DNA of 8,039 nucleotides from Cryomorphaceae bacterium (GTDB lineage Bacteria > Bacteroidota > Bacteroidia > Flavobacteriales_D > Crocinitomicaceae): NCBI GenBank assembly GCA_027485365.1, contig JAIXRD010000146.1, forward strand, positions 1 to 8,039, written 5' to 3'. A model generated the notes under the pieces. That model saw only the letters and a program-made list of their open reading frames with translations. It had not been told where the DNA came from and did no database searches. Position numbers and translations under genes: made by a program. How positions within the stretch are numbered: the stretch's first letter is position 1; every line of letters starts with the position of its first letter. Shown in pieces: positions 1 through 6,500 of this stretch.

Positions 1-357
1 CTTAATAAAAGGGCGCACTAACTGAATGGTCTCTAAATCCCAATAACTCAAGGATTGTAATTCATAAATAGAAATGAACTTGCCGAACAACTTGCGGTGC
101 AAAACTAAATCACTGATTTGAACGGTTGTTAATAATCCGAGTTCCTCTAATTCTGCACCATCCGTGAAATTCAAATTTATCGGATGCTCAAAATAAAAGT
201 CTAATTGCTCAATTATATTGGTTAAATCAATGTTTTCCGATTGAAAACGTTCAGAAATAAACTCTATGCGTTGTTGTATGATTTCAGACTTTTCCTGACC
301 GAAAACTAAACTCAATGGAAAAAAAAGCAAGCCAACTAAAACAACAAAGTGCCTCAT
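1..357 (-). CDS. Secreted helix-hairpin-helix (ComEA-like) protein, N-terminal part
   Basis: This is the first 119 codons of a gene that continues beyond the left edge. The ATG at 357-355 overlaps the stop of the upstream beta-barrel gene (ATGA), which fixes the start and suggests translational coupling. Residues 1-20 form a signal peptide ending in VFG before Q21, so the product is exported. Residues 21-58 look helical and acidic. Residues 60-119 resemble the repeated HhH segment of a large Bacteroidota family of exported HhH proteins (LNFTDGAELEELGLL, then FGKFISIYELQSL). The glycine-rich GIG hairpin that contacts the DNA backbone in typical HhH domains is not evident here; the turn reads GLLTTVQ. 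Full-length relatives are, from memory, several hundred residues long. Family membership is recognised from sequence. The role is unknown, and DNA binding should not be assumed. Confidence 0.82.
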   Translation of the reverse strand, partial: MRHFVVLVGLLFFPLSLVFGQEKSEIIQQRIEFISERFQSENIDLTNIIEQLDFYFEHPINLNFTDGAELEELGLLTTVQISDLVLHRKLFGKFISIYELQSLSYWDLETIQLVRPFIK

Positions 358-1163
358 TTCAAGCGATATGTAAATGAAACATTGGGCGACCATCCGAGCT
401 GTTGTGTAAAGGCAGATCCGAAATCCAGAAAATATATGCCTTTGAACGCATATCCTACCCCTCCATTTACCTCAATGGGTTGGGTAGAAAATCCTGTCCG
501 AAAACTTAAGTAATTTATTGGACTATACTCGAGCCCAGCCTTTCCGCGTAAAGGAAAATCTACATTTTTCTCCCCTTCCACACACACCAATAATTTATCT
601 GAAAACTTAAAAGAAGACCCCATGCGCATAACAGTAGTAAGACGGTCTTCTTGGTACGCACTCAGCTTCACCCTTGAAAAATTAACCACTGCAAACCCAA
701 TATGCCATTTCGGATTAACTTGAGCTAATAATCCAGCCTCTCCTGTAGCTTTAAATACATTGCCATATCCTTGTCCTAAGCGAATTTGATGCAGGTTCAT
801 CTGAACCCCAAGGGCTAAAATATCAGATAATTTAAGGCTATACCCTACTCCAGCCTTCATGGTTCTAAATTGAGTATATCCAAAACTTTGTGCTCCGGCA
901 GAAAGCACTCCTTTTTTCAATGGTACTGCTATCGACATTGATTGCGTTTGAAGTTCTTTCAATAAAAAACGGTTTTCATACGCTATTCCGATTCCCAATT
1001 TTGTTACCCCAACTAAGGATGCCGGATTGTGGTGATATGCCCAAACATCCTGGAGCGTTACAGAAGCATCTCCCATACCTCTTGAACGACTACCAGCAGG
1101 TGCCCAGCCTTGACCAAAACTGTATCCCGTTACCAGCAATACTATTACAATTATCCGGTGCAT
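354..1163 (-). CDS. PorV/PorQ-like outer-membrane beta-barrel protein
   Basis: This 269-residue exported protein is probably a small outer-membrane beta-barrel. Residues 1-17 are a signal peptide with cleavage predicted at SFG before Q18. Just after it comes the motif GSRSRGMGDASVTL, followed by a WAYHHNPASL segment, typical of the PorV/PorQ/UPF0164 group related to FadL-like barrels. The remainder alternates short polar and hydrophobic strands rich in G, Y and F (for example GVGYSLKL, GAGLEYSP-like stretches) and ends in a strand finishing FTYRLK, as expected for a barrel C-terminus. PorV and PorQ of the type IX secretion system are usually longer, so this is a relative and not clearly either of them. 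Its ATG directly abuts the TAA of the upstream lipoprotein gene, and its stop overlaps the downstream HhH gene, so all three are probably made together. Barrel and family are fairly sure; the specific function is unknown. Confidence 0.8.
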   Translation of the reverse strand: MHRIIVIVLLVTGYSFGQGWAPAGSRSRGMGDASVTLQDVWAYHHNPASLVGVTKLGIGIAYENRFLLKELQTQSMSIAVPLKKGVLSAGAQSFGYTQFRTMKAGVGYSLKLSDILALGVQMNLHQIRLGQGYGNVFKATGEAGLLAQVNPKWHIGFAVVNFSRVKLSAYQEDRLTTVMRMGSSFKFSDKLLVCVEGEKNVDFPLRGKAGLEYSPINYLSFRTGFSTQPIEVNGGVGYAFKGIYFLDFGSAFTQQLGWSPNVSFTYRLK

Positions 1164-1595
1164 TTATTTGTTTTTAAAACGTTTGCAATTTAAATATTTC
1201 ACGTGCGAAGCACTCAAGAAAAACCAGGATTCTCCACGGTTCGAAGATAAAGCATAAATTGTTTTTTTTGAATCCTTAAGTTCGGCCTGACCGTTTAGAT
1301 AATCAAATGTTAACTTGACCTTCATATCTGCCCCATCCTTGTCTATCTCTTCAATGTCATAATTTTCTATTGAGGATCCTGGATGAATAAATAATTTTTT
1401 CAAACTACCTGTATCCGATAAGTGTGCGTCAATTACACATGGATGTGTTAAGGAAACTTCAAGAATTGTTAATTCCTTATTGTATGCATTTTGGTATTGA
1501 ATGATCGCTCGATTTAACGATTTCTCCTGGTTCGCTGTTAAAGAACAAGCAACGAGGAACCATAAAAGTGCAACGAATAGTAAGTAAGGTCTCAT
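1164..1595 (-). CDS. Small putative lipoprotein of unknown function
   Basis: This 143-residue protein starts with a hydrophobic signal sequence ending in a lipobox, LVAC, with the lipidated cysteine at position 17. The mature protein would be anchored to a membrane in the envelope. I chose the ATG at 1595-1593; a TTG four codons upstream also lies in frame, but it falls inside the likely -7 promoter element. The mature part has a helical start (residues about 20-42) and then a mixed strand/helix domain containing a second cysteine in THPCVIDAH and a third near the C-terminus in YLNCKRF. I do not recognise the family. It is the first gene of a leftward unit with the barrel and HhH genes, joined as TAA-ATG with no spacer. 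A role alongside the barrel is inferred from this arrangement only. Confidence 0.75.
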   Translation of the reverse strand: MRPYLLFVALLWFLVACSLTANQEKSLNRAIIQYQNAYNKELTILEVSLTHPCVIDAHLSDTGSLKKLFIHPGSSIENYDIEEIDKDGADMKVKLTFDYLNGQAELKDSKKTIYALSSNRGESWFFLSASHVKYLNCKRFKNK

Positions 1596-1604
1596 CAAGT
1601 GTAA

Positions 1605-1612
1605 CAAAGATA
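1605..1612 (-). promoter_or_regulatory. Probable -7 promoter element for the leftward envelope unit
   Basis: On the minus strand this reads TATCTTTG, a perfect match to the Bacteroidota -7 consensus TAnnTTTG. It ends nine bases before the lipoprotein ATG, so the leader would be only a few bases long. I see no TTG or TTTG at the usual -33 distance: the nearest candidates give spacers of about 11 and 29 bases. The call rests on the -7 match and its position. Confidence 0.4.
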
Positions 1613-1658
1613 AGGATTTCTTTCAATCTTTTGTTTCGTGTCAAATGCCGAAGAATGG

Positions 1659-1666
1659 TATCTTTG
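1659..1666 (+). promoter_or_regulatory. Probable -7 promoter element for mutA-mutB
   Basis: TATCTTTG matches the Bacteroidota -7 consensus TAnnTTTG and lies 16 bases before the mutA ATG. The nearest upstream TTTG, at 1630-1633, gives a 25-base spacer, slightly longer than the usual range of about 19-21. The same octamer occurs on the opposite strand at 1605-1612, making a divergent pair. No strong purine-rich ribosome binding site lies between this element and the ATG. Confidence 0.45.
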
Positions 1667-1682
1667 GGACAAGAATTGAACT

Positions 1683-2843
1683 ATGTCACTACAAGAACAA
1701 TGGGTTAATCAACTGAAAAAAGAGCTTAAAGCAGAATCATTAAGTGAATTTCAGTCTGTTATTGAAGGTTTACGCTGGGAGTTTACAGATAATAATGAAT
1801 CCTTACCATCTTTTGATTTTTCGAATTCAAGTAATGCGACATGCACATTTTATAGCTTTTACAAGGTTAAAGATGCGAAGCAAAGCAACATTGAAATTCT
1901 AAGAGATTTAAATCAAGGGACCCAAGGTCTACTGATTTGCTGGGATAAATACCCTGATTTAGATCAGTTATTTAATGGCGTCCTGTTCGAATATATCCAA
2001 ACTCGAGTGATGGTCAGTAATTCGGAAGACCTTAGGCTCATTAATCAATGGATAAAGCAACGGAATCCTGCAAATTTCAAGGTGGAGTTTTCAACATTTC
2101 AAGAAGATGCTACCTTACGAATTGATGGGTTTTCAATGTATGCTGTTGGGGCAAATGTATGGCAAGAACTGGCCTATGTATGCAAGGAACTTGAAATACA
2201 GCTCCTTACAATTCCTCAGCATCAAGAGATTACGGTAGAATTTGGCGTAGGGGAAAATTTCATGATTGAAGCAGTAAAAATCACAGCATTTCAATGGTTG
2301 TGTGAAGCCCTATTAACTAAACACGGACGTAAAGACCTAAAGATAATATTAAGAGCACGCCTTGGATGGAGGAATAAATCAATTGGCGAACTACACACGA
2401 ATCAAATACGACAAACCTCGGAAGCACTTTGTGCATTGGTGGCTGGTGTAAATCAACTATGTATTACCCCATATGATCAATTTTTCGAAGATGATCCCTC
2501 TGAATTATCTCGAAGAATGGCTGTTAATATAGGACACATTCTAAAAGAAGAATCGCACTTAGATTGGTTTAATGGGTTAATTAAAGGAAGCTACATTACC
2601 ACCCATTTAATTCACCAATTGTGTAACAAAGTATGGGAAGAACTGGCCTTGACTGAAGGATTTGAGGATAAGCTGAAGTCAGCAATTCAAGCTACAATTT
2701 CCCTAAGAAAAATGCGTATAAGCGATCAAAGTGATCGATTTATTGGAATTAATTATTTAATGAATACGAGCGAAAAACAATCGTATAGTCCGAAAGAAAC
2801 TGGGGCGCTTGGGCTTCCTTATTTATTTTTTGAAACGATTTAA
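1683..2843 (+). CDS. mutA: Methylmalonyl-CoA mutase small (beta) subunit
   Basis: This is the non-catalytic partner of the heterodimeric adenosylcobalamin-dependent methylmalonyl-CoA mutase, which interconverts succinyl-CoA and methylmalonyl-CoA in propionate and branched-chain amino acid metabolism. It has 386 residues and aligns by eye with the TIM-barrel part of the family: VGANVWQELAYVCKEL at 155-170, HTNQIRQTSEALCALVAGVNQL at about 238-259 and SELSRRMAVNIGHILKEESHL at about 273-293. The usual IDPAGGSYY stretch is degraded to a region containing IKGSY near 300-304. The protein stops where the C-terminal cobalamin domain would begin, and no DxHxxG motif is present, so it is shorter than many small subunits. 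The pairing with mutB one base downstream supports the call. A structural or stabilising role is what is known for such subunits. Confidence 0.92.
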   Translation: MSLQEQWVNQLKKELKAESLSEFQSVIEGLRWEFTDNNESLPSFDFSNSSNATCTFYSFYKVKDAKQSNIEILRDLNQGTQGLLICWDKYPDLDQLFNGVLFEYIQTRVMVSNSEDLRLINQWIKQRNPANFKVEFSTFQEDATLRIDGFSMYAVGANVWQELAYVCKELEIQLLTIPQHQEITVEFGVGENFMIEAVKITAFQWLCEALLTKHGRKDLKIILRARLGWRNKSIGELHTNQIRQTSEALCALVAGVNQLCITPYDQFFEDDPSELSRRMAVNIGHILKEESHLDWFNGLIKGSYITTHLIHQLCNKVWEELALTEGFEDKLKSAIQATISLRKMRISDQSDRFIGINYLMNTSEKQSYSPKETGALGLPYLFFETI

Positions 2844-2844
2844 T

Positions 2845-4935
2845 ATGTCGAATTGGATAAACTATTTAACGAGTCGGGAACCCGTAAAAGTCACGGAGAA
2901 AGAAATTGATGGAATTAAAATTCCAAATACACCTCCACAAGAAGAAATAGTACCACAGTATTCTGGGATTGCACCTTTTAGACGAGGTCCGTACGCTTCT
3001 ATGTACACTATAAGACCATGGACTATCCGACAATATGCAGGATTTTCAACGGCAGAAGAATCTAATGCCTTTTACAGAAAGAATTTAGCTGCTGGTCAGA
3101 AAGGATTGTCGGTCGCCTTTGACTTACCCACACACAGAGGATATGATTCCGATCATCCTAGGGTTACAGGAGATGTTGGTAAAGCCGGAGTGGCCATTGA
3201 CTCGATTGAGGATATGAAACGGCTGTTCGACGGAATTCCACTCGATGAGATGTCTGTTTCGATGACCATGAATGGCGCGGTCTTACCAATTCTTGCATTT
3301 TACATTGGGGCCGCGATCGAACAAGGTGTAGATTTATCTGCATTATCAGGCACAATTCAAAATGATATTTTGAAGGAATTTATGGTGCGAAACACATATA
3401 TCTATCCCCCTGATCCATCGATGAGAATCATTGCCGATATTTTCAAGTATACTTCCGAAAAAATGCCAAGGTTTAATAGCATCTCTATTTCAGGGTATCA
3501 CATGCATGAGGCTGGTGCTACGGCAGCGCAGGAGTTAGCTTTTACGCTTGCAGACGGACTAGAATATATCCGCACAGGGATTAAAGCAGGCCTGAGCATC
3601 GATGAATTTGCACCAAGATTGAGTTTTTTCTGGGCGATTGGAATAAATTTCCCAATGGAAGTAGCAAAATTAAGGGCGGGGAGAGAACTTTGGGCAGACT
3701 TGGTTTCTGCATTTAATCCTACATCTGAAAAATCGAAAATACTTCGTGCTCATTGTCAAACATCGGGCTGGTCATTAACCGAACAGGACCCATTCAACAA
3801 TGTTACTCGGACTACTATTGAAGCCTATGCGGCTGTTTTTGGTGGAACCCAATCCTTACATACCAATTCATTGGATGAAGCCATTGCGCTTCCTACTGAT
3901 TTTTCTGCTCGAATTGCACGAAACACCCAATTGTTTATTGCGCTCGAATCAGGAGTTACACAATTCATTGACCCTTTCGGAGGAAGTCAACACATTGAGC
4001 ACTTAACGAATCAGCTTATTCAAGAAGCACGCACCTTGATGTTGGAAATCGAAAACATTGGTGGGATGTCAAAGGCTATAGCCAAAGGTATTCCAAAATT
4101 AAAAATTGAAGAGGCCGCTGCAATGAAACAGGCGAGAATTGATGCGGAACAAGAAATCATTGTGGGCGTCAATCGCTTCCAACATGCTGAAGAAACGCAA
4201 ATCGATTTATTGGAAGTAGACAATACTAAAGTACGCACACAACAAGTAGAACAACTCTCACAACTAAAAGAATCAAGAGATCATGTCAAGGTTAATGAAC
4301 TCCTTAAACGTTTAGAACAAGCGGCTGAAACTTCAGAAAACTTATTAGAAATTGCAGTAGAGTGTGCCCTAGCTAGATGTACTTTAGGTGAAATCTCTCT
4401 GGCGTTAGAGCAGGTATTCGGTAGATACGAAGCAGACATAAGAACCATCTCCGGTGTGTATAAATCAATTGCTATGAAAGATCAAACCTTTAAGGAAGCA
4501 CAAATACTTTGCAATACTTTTTCAGAATTAGAAGGAAGAAGACCACGTATTCTTGTCGCTAAAATGGGGCAAGACGGGCATGATCGCGGCGCTAAAATTA
4601 TTGCAACGGCTTTTGCAGATATAGGTTTTGATGTGGACATGGGACCACTATTTCAAACGCCTCAGGAAGTTGCAAAACAAGCAATAGAAAATGACGTACA
4701 TGTGGTTGGAGTCTCTTCATTAGCAGCAGGACACAAAACGTTGGTACCCGCATTAATTAACGCGTTAAACGAGGCTGGAAGAAGTGATATCATGGTGGTA
4801 GTTGGAGGTGTTATACCAAAGAATGACTATTCCTATTTATTTGAAGCAGGTGTATTTGGAATTTATGGCCCAGGCACTAAACTTGCCGAATCAGCCATTG
4901 AAATCTTAACCCTCCTCATGAAAAGTCACAATTAA
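2845..4935 (+). CDS. mutB: Methylmalonyl-CoA mutase large (alpha, catalytic) subunit
   Basis: This catalytic cytoplasmic subunit uses adenosylcobalamin for the radical rearrangement between (R)-methylmalonyl-CoA and succinyl-CoA. I start it at the ATG at 2845 (MSNWINYL), one base after the mutA stop. An in-frame TTG at 2809 would extend it into mutA and is unlikely. The product has 696 residues, close to bacterial large subunits. Residues about 40-400 form the substrate-binding TIM barrel, with R57 and Y64 in RPWTIRQYAGFST, R182, and H219 in SGYHMHEAGA. These match R82, Y89, R207 and H244 of the Propionibacterium enzyme with a constant offset of 25. Residues about 565-696 are the cobalamin domain, with K573, D577 and the cobalt ligand H579 in GQDGHDRGA. 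A partly helical linker rich in E, Q and K (about 440-500) joins the domains. All expected key residues are present, so an active enzyme is likely. Confidence 0.97.
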   Translation: MSNWINYLTSREPVKVTEKEIDGIKIPNTPPQEEIVPQYSGIAPFRRGPYASMYTIRPWTIRQYAGFSTAEESNAFYRKNLAAGQKGLSVAFDLPTHRGYDSDHPRVTGDVGKAGVAIDSIEDMKRLFDGIPLDEMSVSMTMNGAVLPILAFYIGAAIEQGVDLSALSGTIQNDILKEFMVRNTYIYPPDPSMRIIADIFKYTSEKMPRFNSISISGYHMHEAGATAAQELAFTLADGLEYIRTGIKAGLSIDEFAPRLSFFWAIGINFPMEVAKLRAGRELWADLVSAFNPTSEKSKILRAHCQTSGWSLTEQDPFNNVTRTTIEAYAAVFGGTQSLHTNSLDEAIALPTDFSARIARNTQLFIALESGVTQFIDPFGGSQHIEHLTNQLIQEARTLMLEIENIGGMSKAIAKGIPKLKIEEAAAMKQARIDAEQEIIVGVNRFQHAEETQIDLLEVDNTKVRTQQVEQLSQLKESRDHVKVNELLKRLEQAAETSENLLEIAVECALARCTLGEISLALEQVFGRYEADIRTISGVYKSIAMKDQTFKEAQILCNTFSELEGRRPRILVAKMGQDGHDRGAKIIATAFADIGFDVDMGPLFQTPQEVAKQAIENDVHVVGVSSLAAGHKTLVPALINALNEAGRSDIMVVVGGVIPKNDYSYLFEAGVFGIYGPGTKLAESAIEILTLLMKSHN

Positions 4936-4985
4936 ATTGTATTTTCGGCATAGAATTTGGGACACGCAAAACAAATTATAATCGT

Positions 4986-6125
4986 ATGAAATATCTTTTT
5001 TTACTCCTTCTTACTGTAGTCTTTAACATCATGTTAGCGCAGGACATTACCTTTACTTCAGACAAACGCTTGGTGCAACCTTCCGTGAATGGTGAAGTTA
5101 AAGCTGAGAATACTATTGAAATCAAAAGTTCGCTAAAAACACCGCTAAACGGTAAAAAAACCTACACATGGACCATTAATGGCTCATCTGAACCGGGAAA
5201 GGGATGGGAGCTTGTTAAAGGCACCACGCTAAGTGGCGAAAAGATTAAAATCTCCTTTAATAAAATCGGTAATTATAGTGTAGGATTAACGATTGTAGCA
5301 ATTTCTGGAGAAGACGAAAATGAAGTGAGTGGAGAAGTTGAAGATTTCATCTCGGTACGAAGCGTTTTTCCAGAGTTAGCCGCACTGTATGCTCAAAAAC
5401 CTGTTCCGAACTATGTTAAACTCGTAGAAAAATCTTCTGAATACACTGTAAAACCCAAATTTGCTAACGACCCTACACCTAATTTATTTCTTGCAAAAGG
5501 GTATTTAGGTCTTGTAAAGTCAGGTAATCCTGAACCTCGTTTTGAAACGGCAATTGAGGATTGTATTTCAAGTTTTGTTGCAGCAAAAGAACTTGACAAA
5601 AATGGTGTTATCATGGATGATGAACATCAACGGTTTTTGGATGAACTGCAACAATATTTATTGAATGAAAATATCTTGGTGAACTATGATGCTGACCCAA
5701 AATCAAATCCTGAAAGTTATGATCAATTGGTCGAGTATATTGATTACTATAGTCAAACAACCTCAGCACCAGTCTGCGCGAGTTTAATGCAGGGATATTT
5801 TAAATACGTTAAGAAGGATTCGAAAGGAGCAAATCTTCTTTGGAATACAGAAATTTTAAAACTTAAAAAGTTTGTTAACTTGGACGAGAAAACTGCCTAC
5901 GGGGAGCGCTATAAAGATGATCTAGGAAATGAAATCATTCTTTCAATGGTTGATTTAAAAGTACTAAAACTTGGAGCGATGAAGGTCGCGCAAGTCATGA
6001 AAACAAGGGATAATCAAAATCCTAAGGAAGCATGTAAGTTACTTTCTATTGTTGAGCCATTTTTAATCGATGACACCGAATTCGCAACGTTTTATTCTAA
6101 AGAATTTAATAGCTGCCAAGAATAA
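4986..6125 (+). CDS. Exported protein with PKD-like N-terminal domain, function unknown
   Basis: This 379-residue protein has a clear signal peptide (residues 1-18, ending MLA before Q19), so it acts outside the cytoplasm. Residues about 22-125 look like an immunoglobulin/PKD-type beta-sandwich: YTWTING at about 60-66, and ISFNKIGNYSVGLTIVAIS at 89-107, which resembles the F-x-x-x-G-x-Y-x-V-x-L edge of PKD domains. Residues about 128-379 are mostly helical, with TPR-like spacing in places (LFLAKGYLGLVKSGNPEPRF, then a conserved-looking EDCISSFVAAKEL). Cysteines at 193, 264, 350 and 377 all lie in the helical part. No catalytic motif is apparent and I do not recognise the family. It lies 50 bases after mutB and ends in a strong terminator. 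It could be cotranscribed with mutAB or have its own promoter; a TAgaaTTTG sequence at 4951-4959 is one base too long for the -7 consensus. No functional link to the mutase is evident. Confidence 0.75.
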   Translation: MKYLFLLLLTVVFNIMLAQDITFTSDKRLVQPSVNGEVKAENTIEIKSSLKTPLNGKKTYTWTINGSSEPGKGWELVKGTTLSGEKIKISFNKIGNYSVGLTIVAISGEDENEVSGEVEDFISVRSVFPELAALYAQKPVPNYVKLVEKSSEYTVKPKFANDPTPNLFLAKGYLGLVKSGNPEPRFETAIEDCISSFVAAKELDKNGVIMDDEHQRFLDELQQYLLNENILVNYDADPKSNPESYDQLVEYIDYYSQTTSAPVCASLMQGYFKYVKKDSKGANLLWNTEILKLKKFVNLDEKTAYGERYKDDLGNEIILSMVDLKVLKLGAMKVAQVMKTRDNQNPKEACKLLSIVEPFLIDDTEFATFYSKEFNSCQE

Positions 6126-6151
6126 TAGTATTTCAACATTCACGCATTGAT

Positions 6152-6181
6152 AAAAAAGCCACGCATACCGTGGCTTTTTTT
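6152..6181 (+). terminator. Rho-independent terminator after the exported PKD-like protein gene
   Basis: A perfect inverted repeat, GCCACG (6158-6163), loop CATAC, CGTGGC (6169-6174), is flanked by six A residues before and seven T residues after. The A and T runs can extend the stem to 12 base pairs. The T-tract gives a canonical intrinsic terminator for rightward transcripts. The A-tract means it could also act leftward. It closes the mutA-mutB-exported protein region and separates it from the division gene that follows. Confidence 0.9.
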
Positions 6182-6191
6182 ATTGAATACT

Positions 6192-6199
6192 TATTTTTG
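6192..6199 (+). promoter_or_regulatory. Possible -7 promoter element for the FtsB/DivIC-family gene
   Basis: TATTTTTG is a perfect TAnnTTTG match between the terminator and the GTG start at 6204, leaving only four bases between element and start codon. If used, the transcript would be leaderless or nearly so. No -33 TTG lies at the usual distance, since that position falls inside the terminator stem. The region is T-rich, so a chance match is quite possible. Confidence 0.3.
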
Positions 6200-6203
6200 A
6201 TTT

Positions 6204-6500
6204 GTGAAAATCCCTCGCTACCTAAAAAATAAATACGTAATTACCTCAATTCTTTTTTTGAGTTACCTGTTTTTCTTAGATGACATGGATATTTTTACCA
6301 TGGTTAGGAATCTTAAAAAACGCAGTGACTTAACGGAACAAAAAGTCGAAATGCACCAAAAAGTTATTGCAAGTCGTGCAACATTAAAGCGACTAAAAAA
6401 AACACAATATTTAGAACATTACGCACGATCAACAAAATATTTCAAACAGGTAGACGAAGAGATTTTTGTGATCATCCCTAAAGGGAACCCGAAGCGATAA
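6204..6500 (+). CDS. ftsB: FtsB/DivIC-family septum formation initiator protein
   Basis: This 98-residue bitopic membrane protein belongs to the FtsB/DivIC family, which joins FtsL and FtsQ/DivIB in the divisome and helps activate septal peptidoglycan synthesis. A short basic cytoplasmic tail (KIPRYLKNKY) precedes one membrane segment (about residues 11-25). A coiled coil rich in K, E, Q and R follows (about 34-68), and then the family's C-terminal pattern LEHYARSTKYFKQVDEEIFV, matching the usual YAREKY...DEDVFVI form. The start is GTG: an in-frame TGA lies two codons upstream, and the next ATG would delete the membrane segment. There is no visible ribosome binding site. The last 23 bases overlap the convergent SpoIID-type gene. 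It stands alone on its strand after a terminator, so it probably has its own promoter. The family is well supported; FtsB versus DivIC naming is a convention. Confidence 0.88.
   Translation: MKIPRYLKNKYVITSILFLSYLFFLDDMDIFTMVRNLKKRSDLTEQKVEMHQKVIASRATLKRLKKTQYLEHYARSTKYFKQVDEEIFVIIPKGNPKR

Noticed and set aside
1..357. Reading the HhH protein as a DNA uptake protein (ComEA)
   Set aside because: The visible HhH segment lacks the glycine hairpin, and the large Bacteroidota family of exported HhH proteins is a better match; competence function is unsupported.
890..1177. Plus-strand open frame of 95 codons opposite the beta-barrel gene
   Set aside because: It is antisense to a convincing exported barrel gene, has no recognisable domain, and its hydrophobic start is the complement of barrel strands.
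1596..1607. TTG start four codons upstream for the lipoprotein
   Set aside because: The ATG at 1595 already gives a complete signal sequence and lipobox, and the TTG overlaps the likely -7 element.
2809..2844. Upstream TTG start for mutB that would overlap the end of mutA
   Set aside because: The ATG at 2845 gives the usual N-terminus of the family and sits one base after the mutA stop; the extra 12 residues do not resemble large-subunit sequence.
3164..4238. Several short open frames on both strands inside mutB
   Set aside because: All lie within a strongly conserved, full-length mutB and look like shadows of it.
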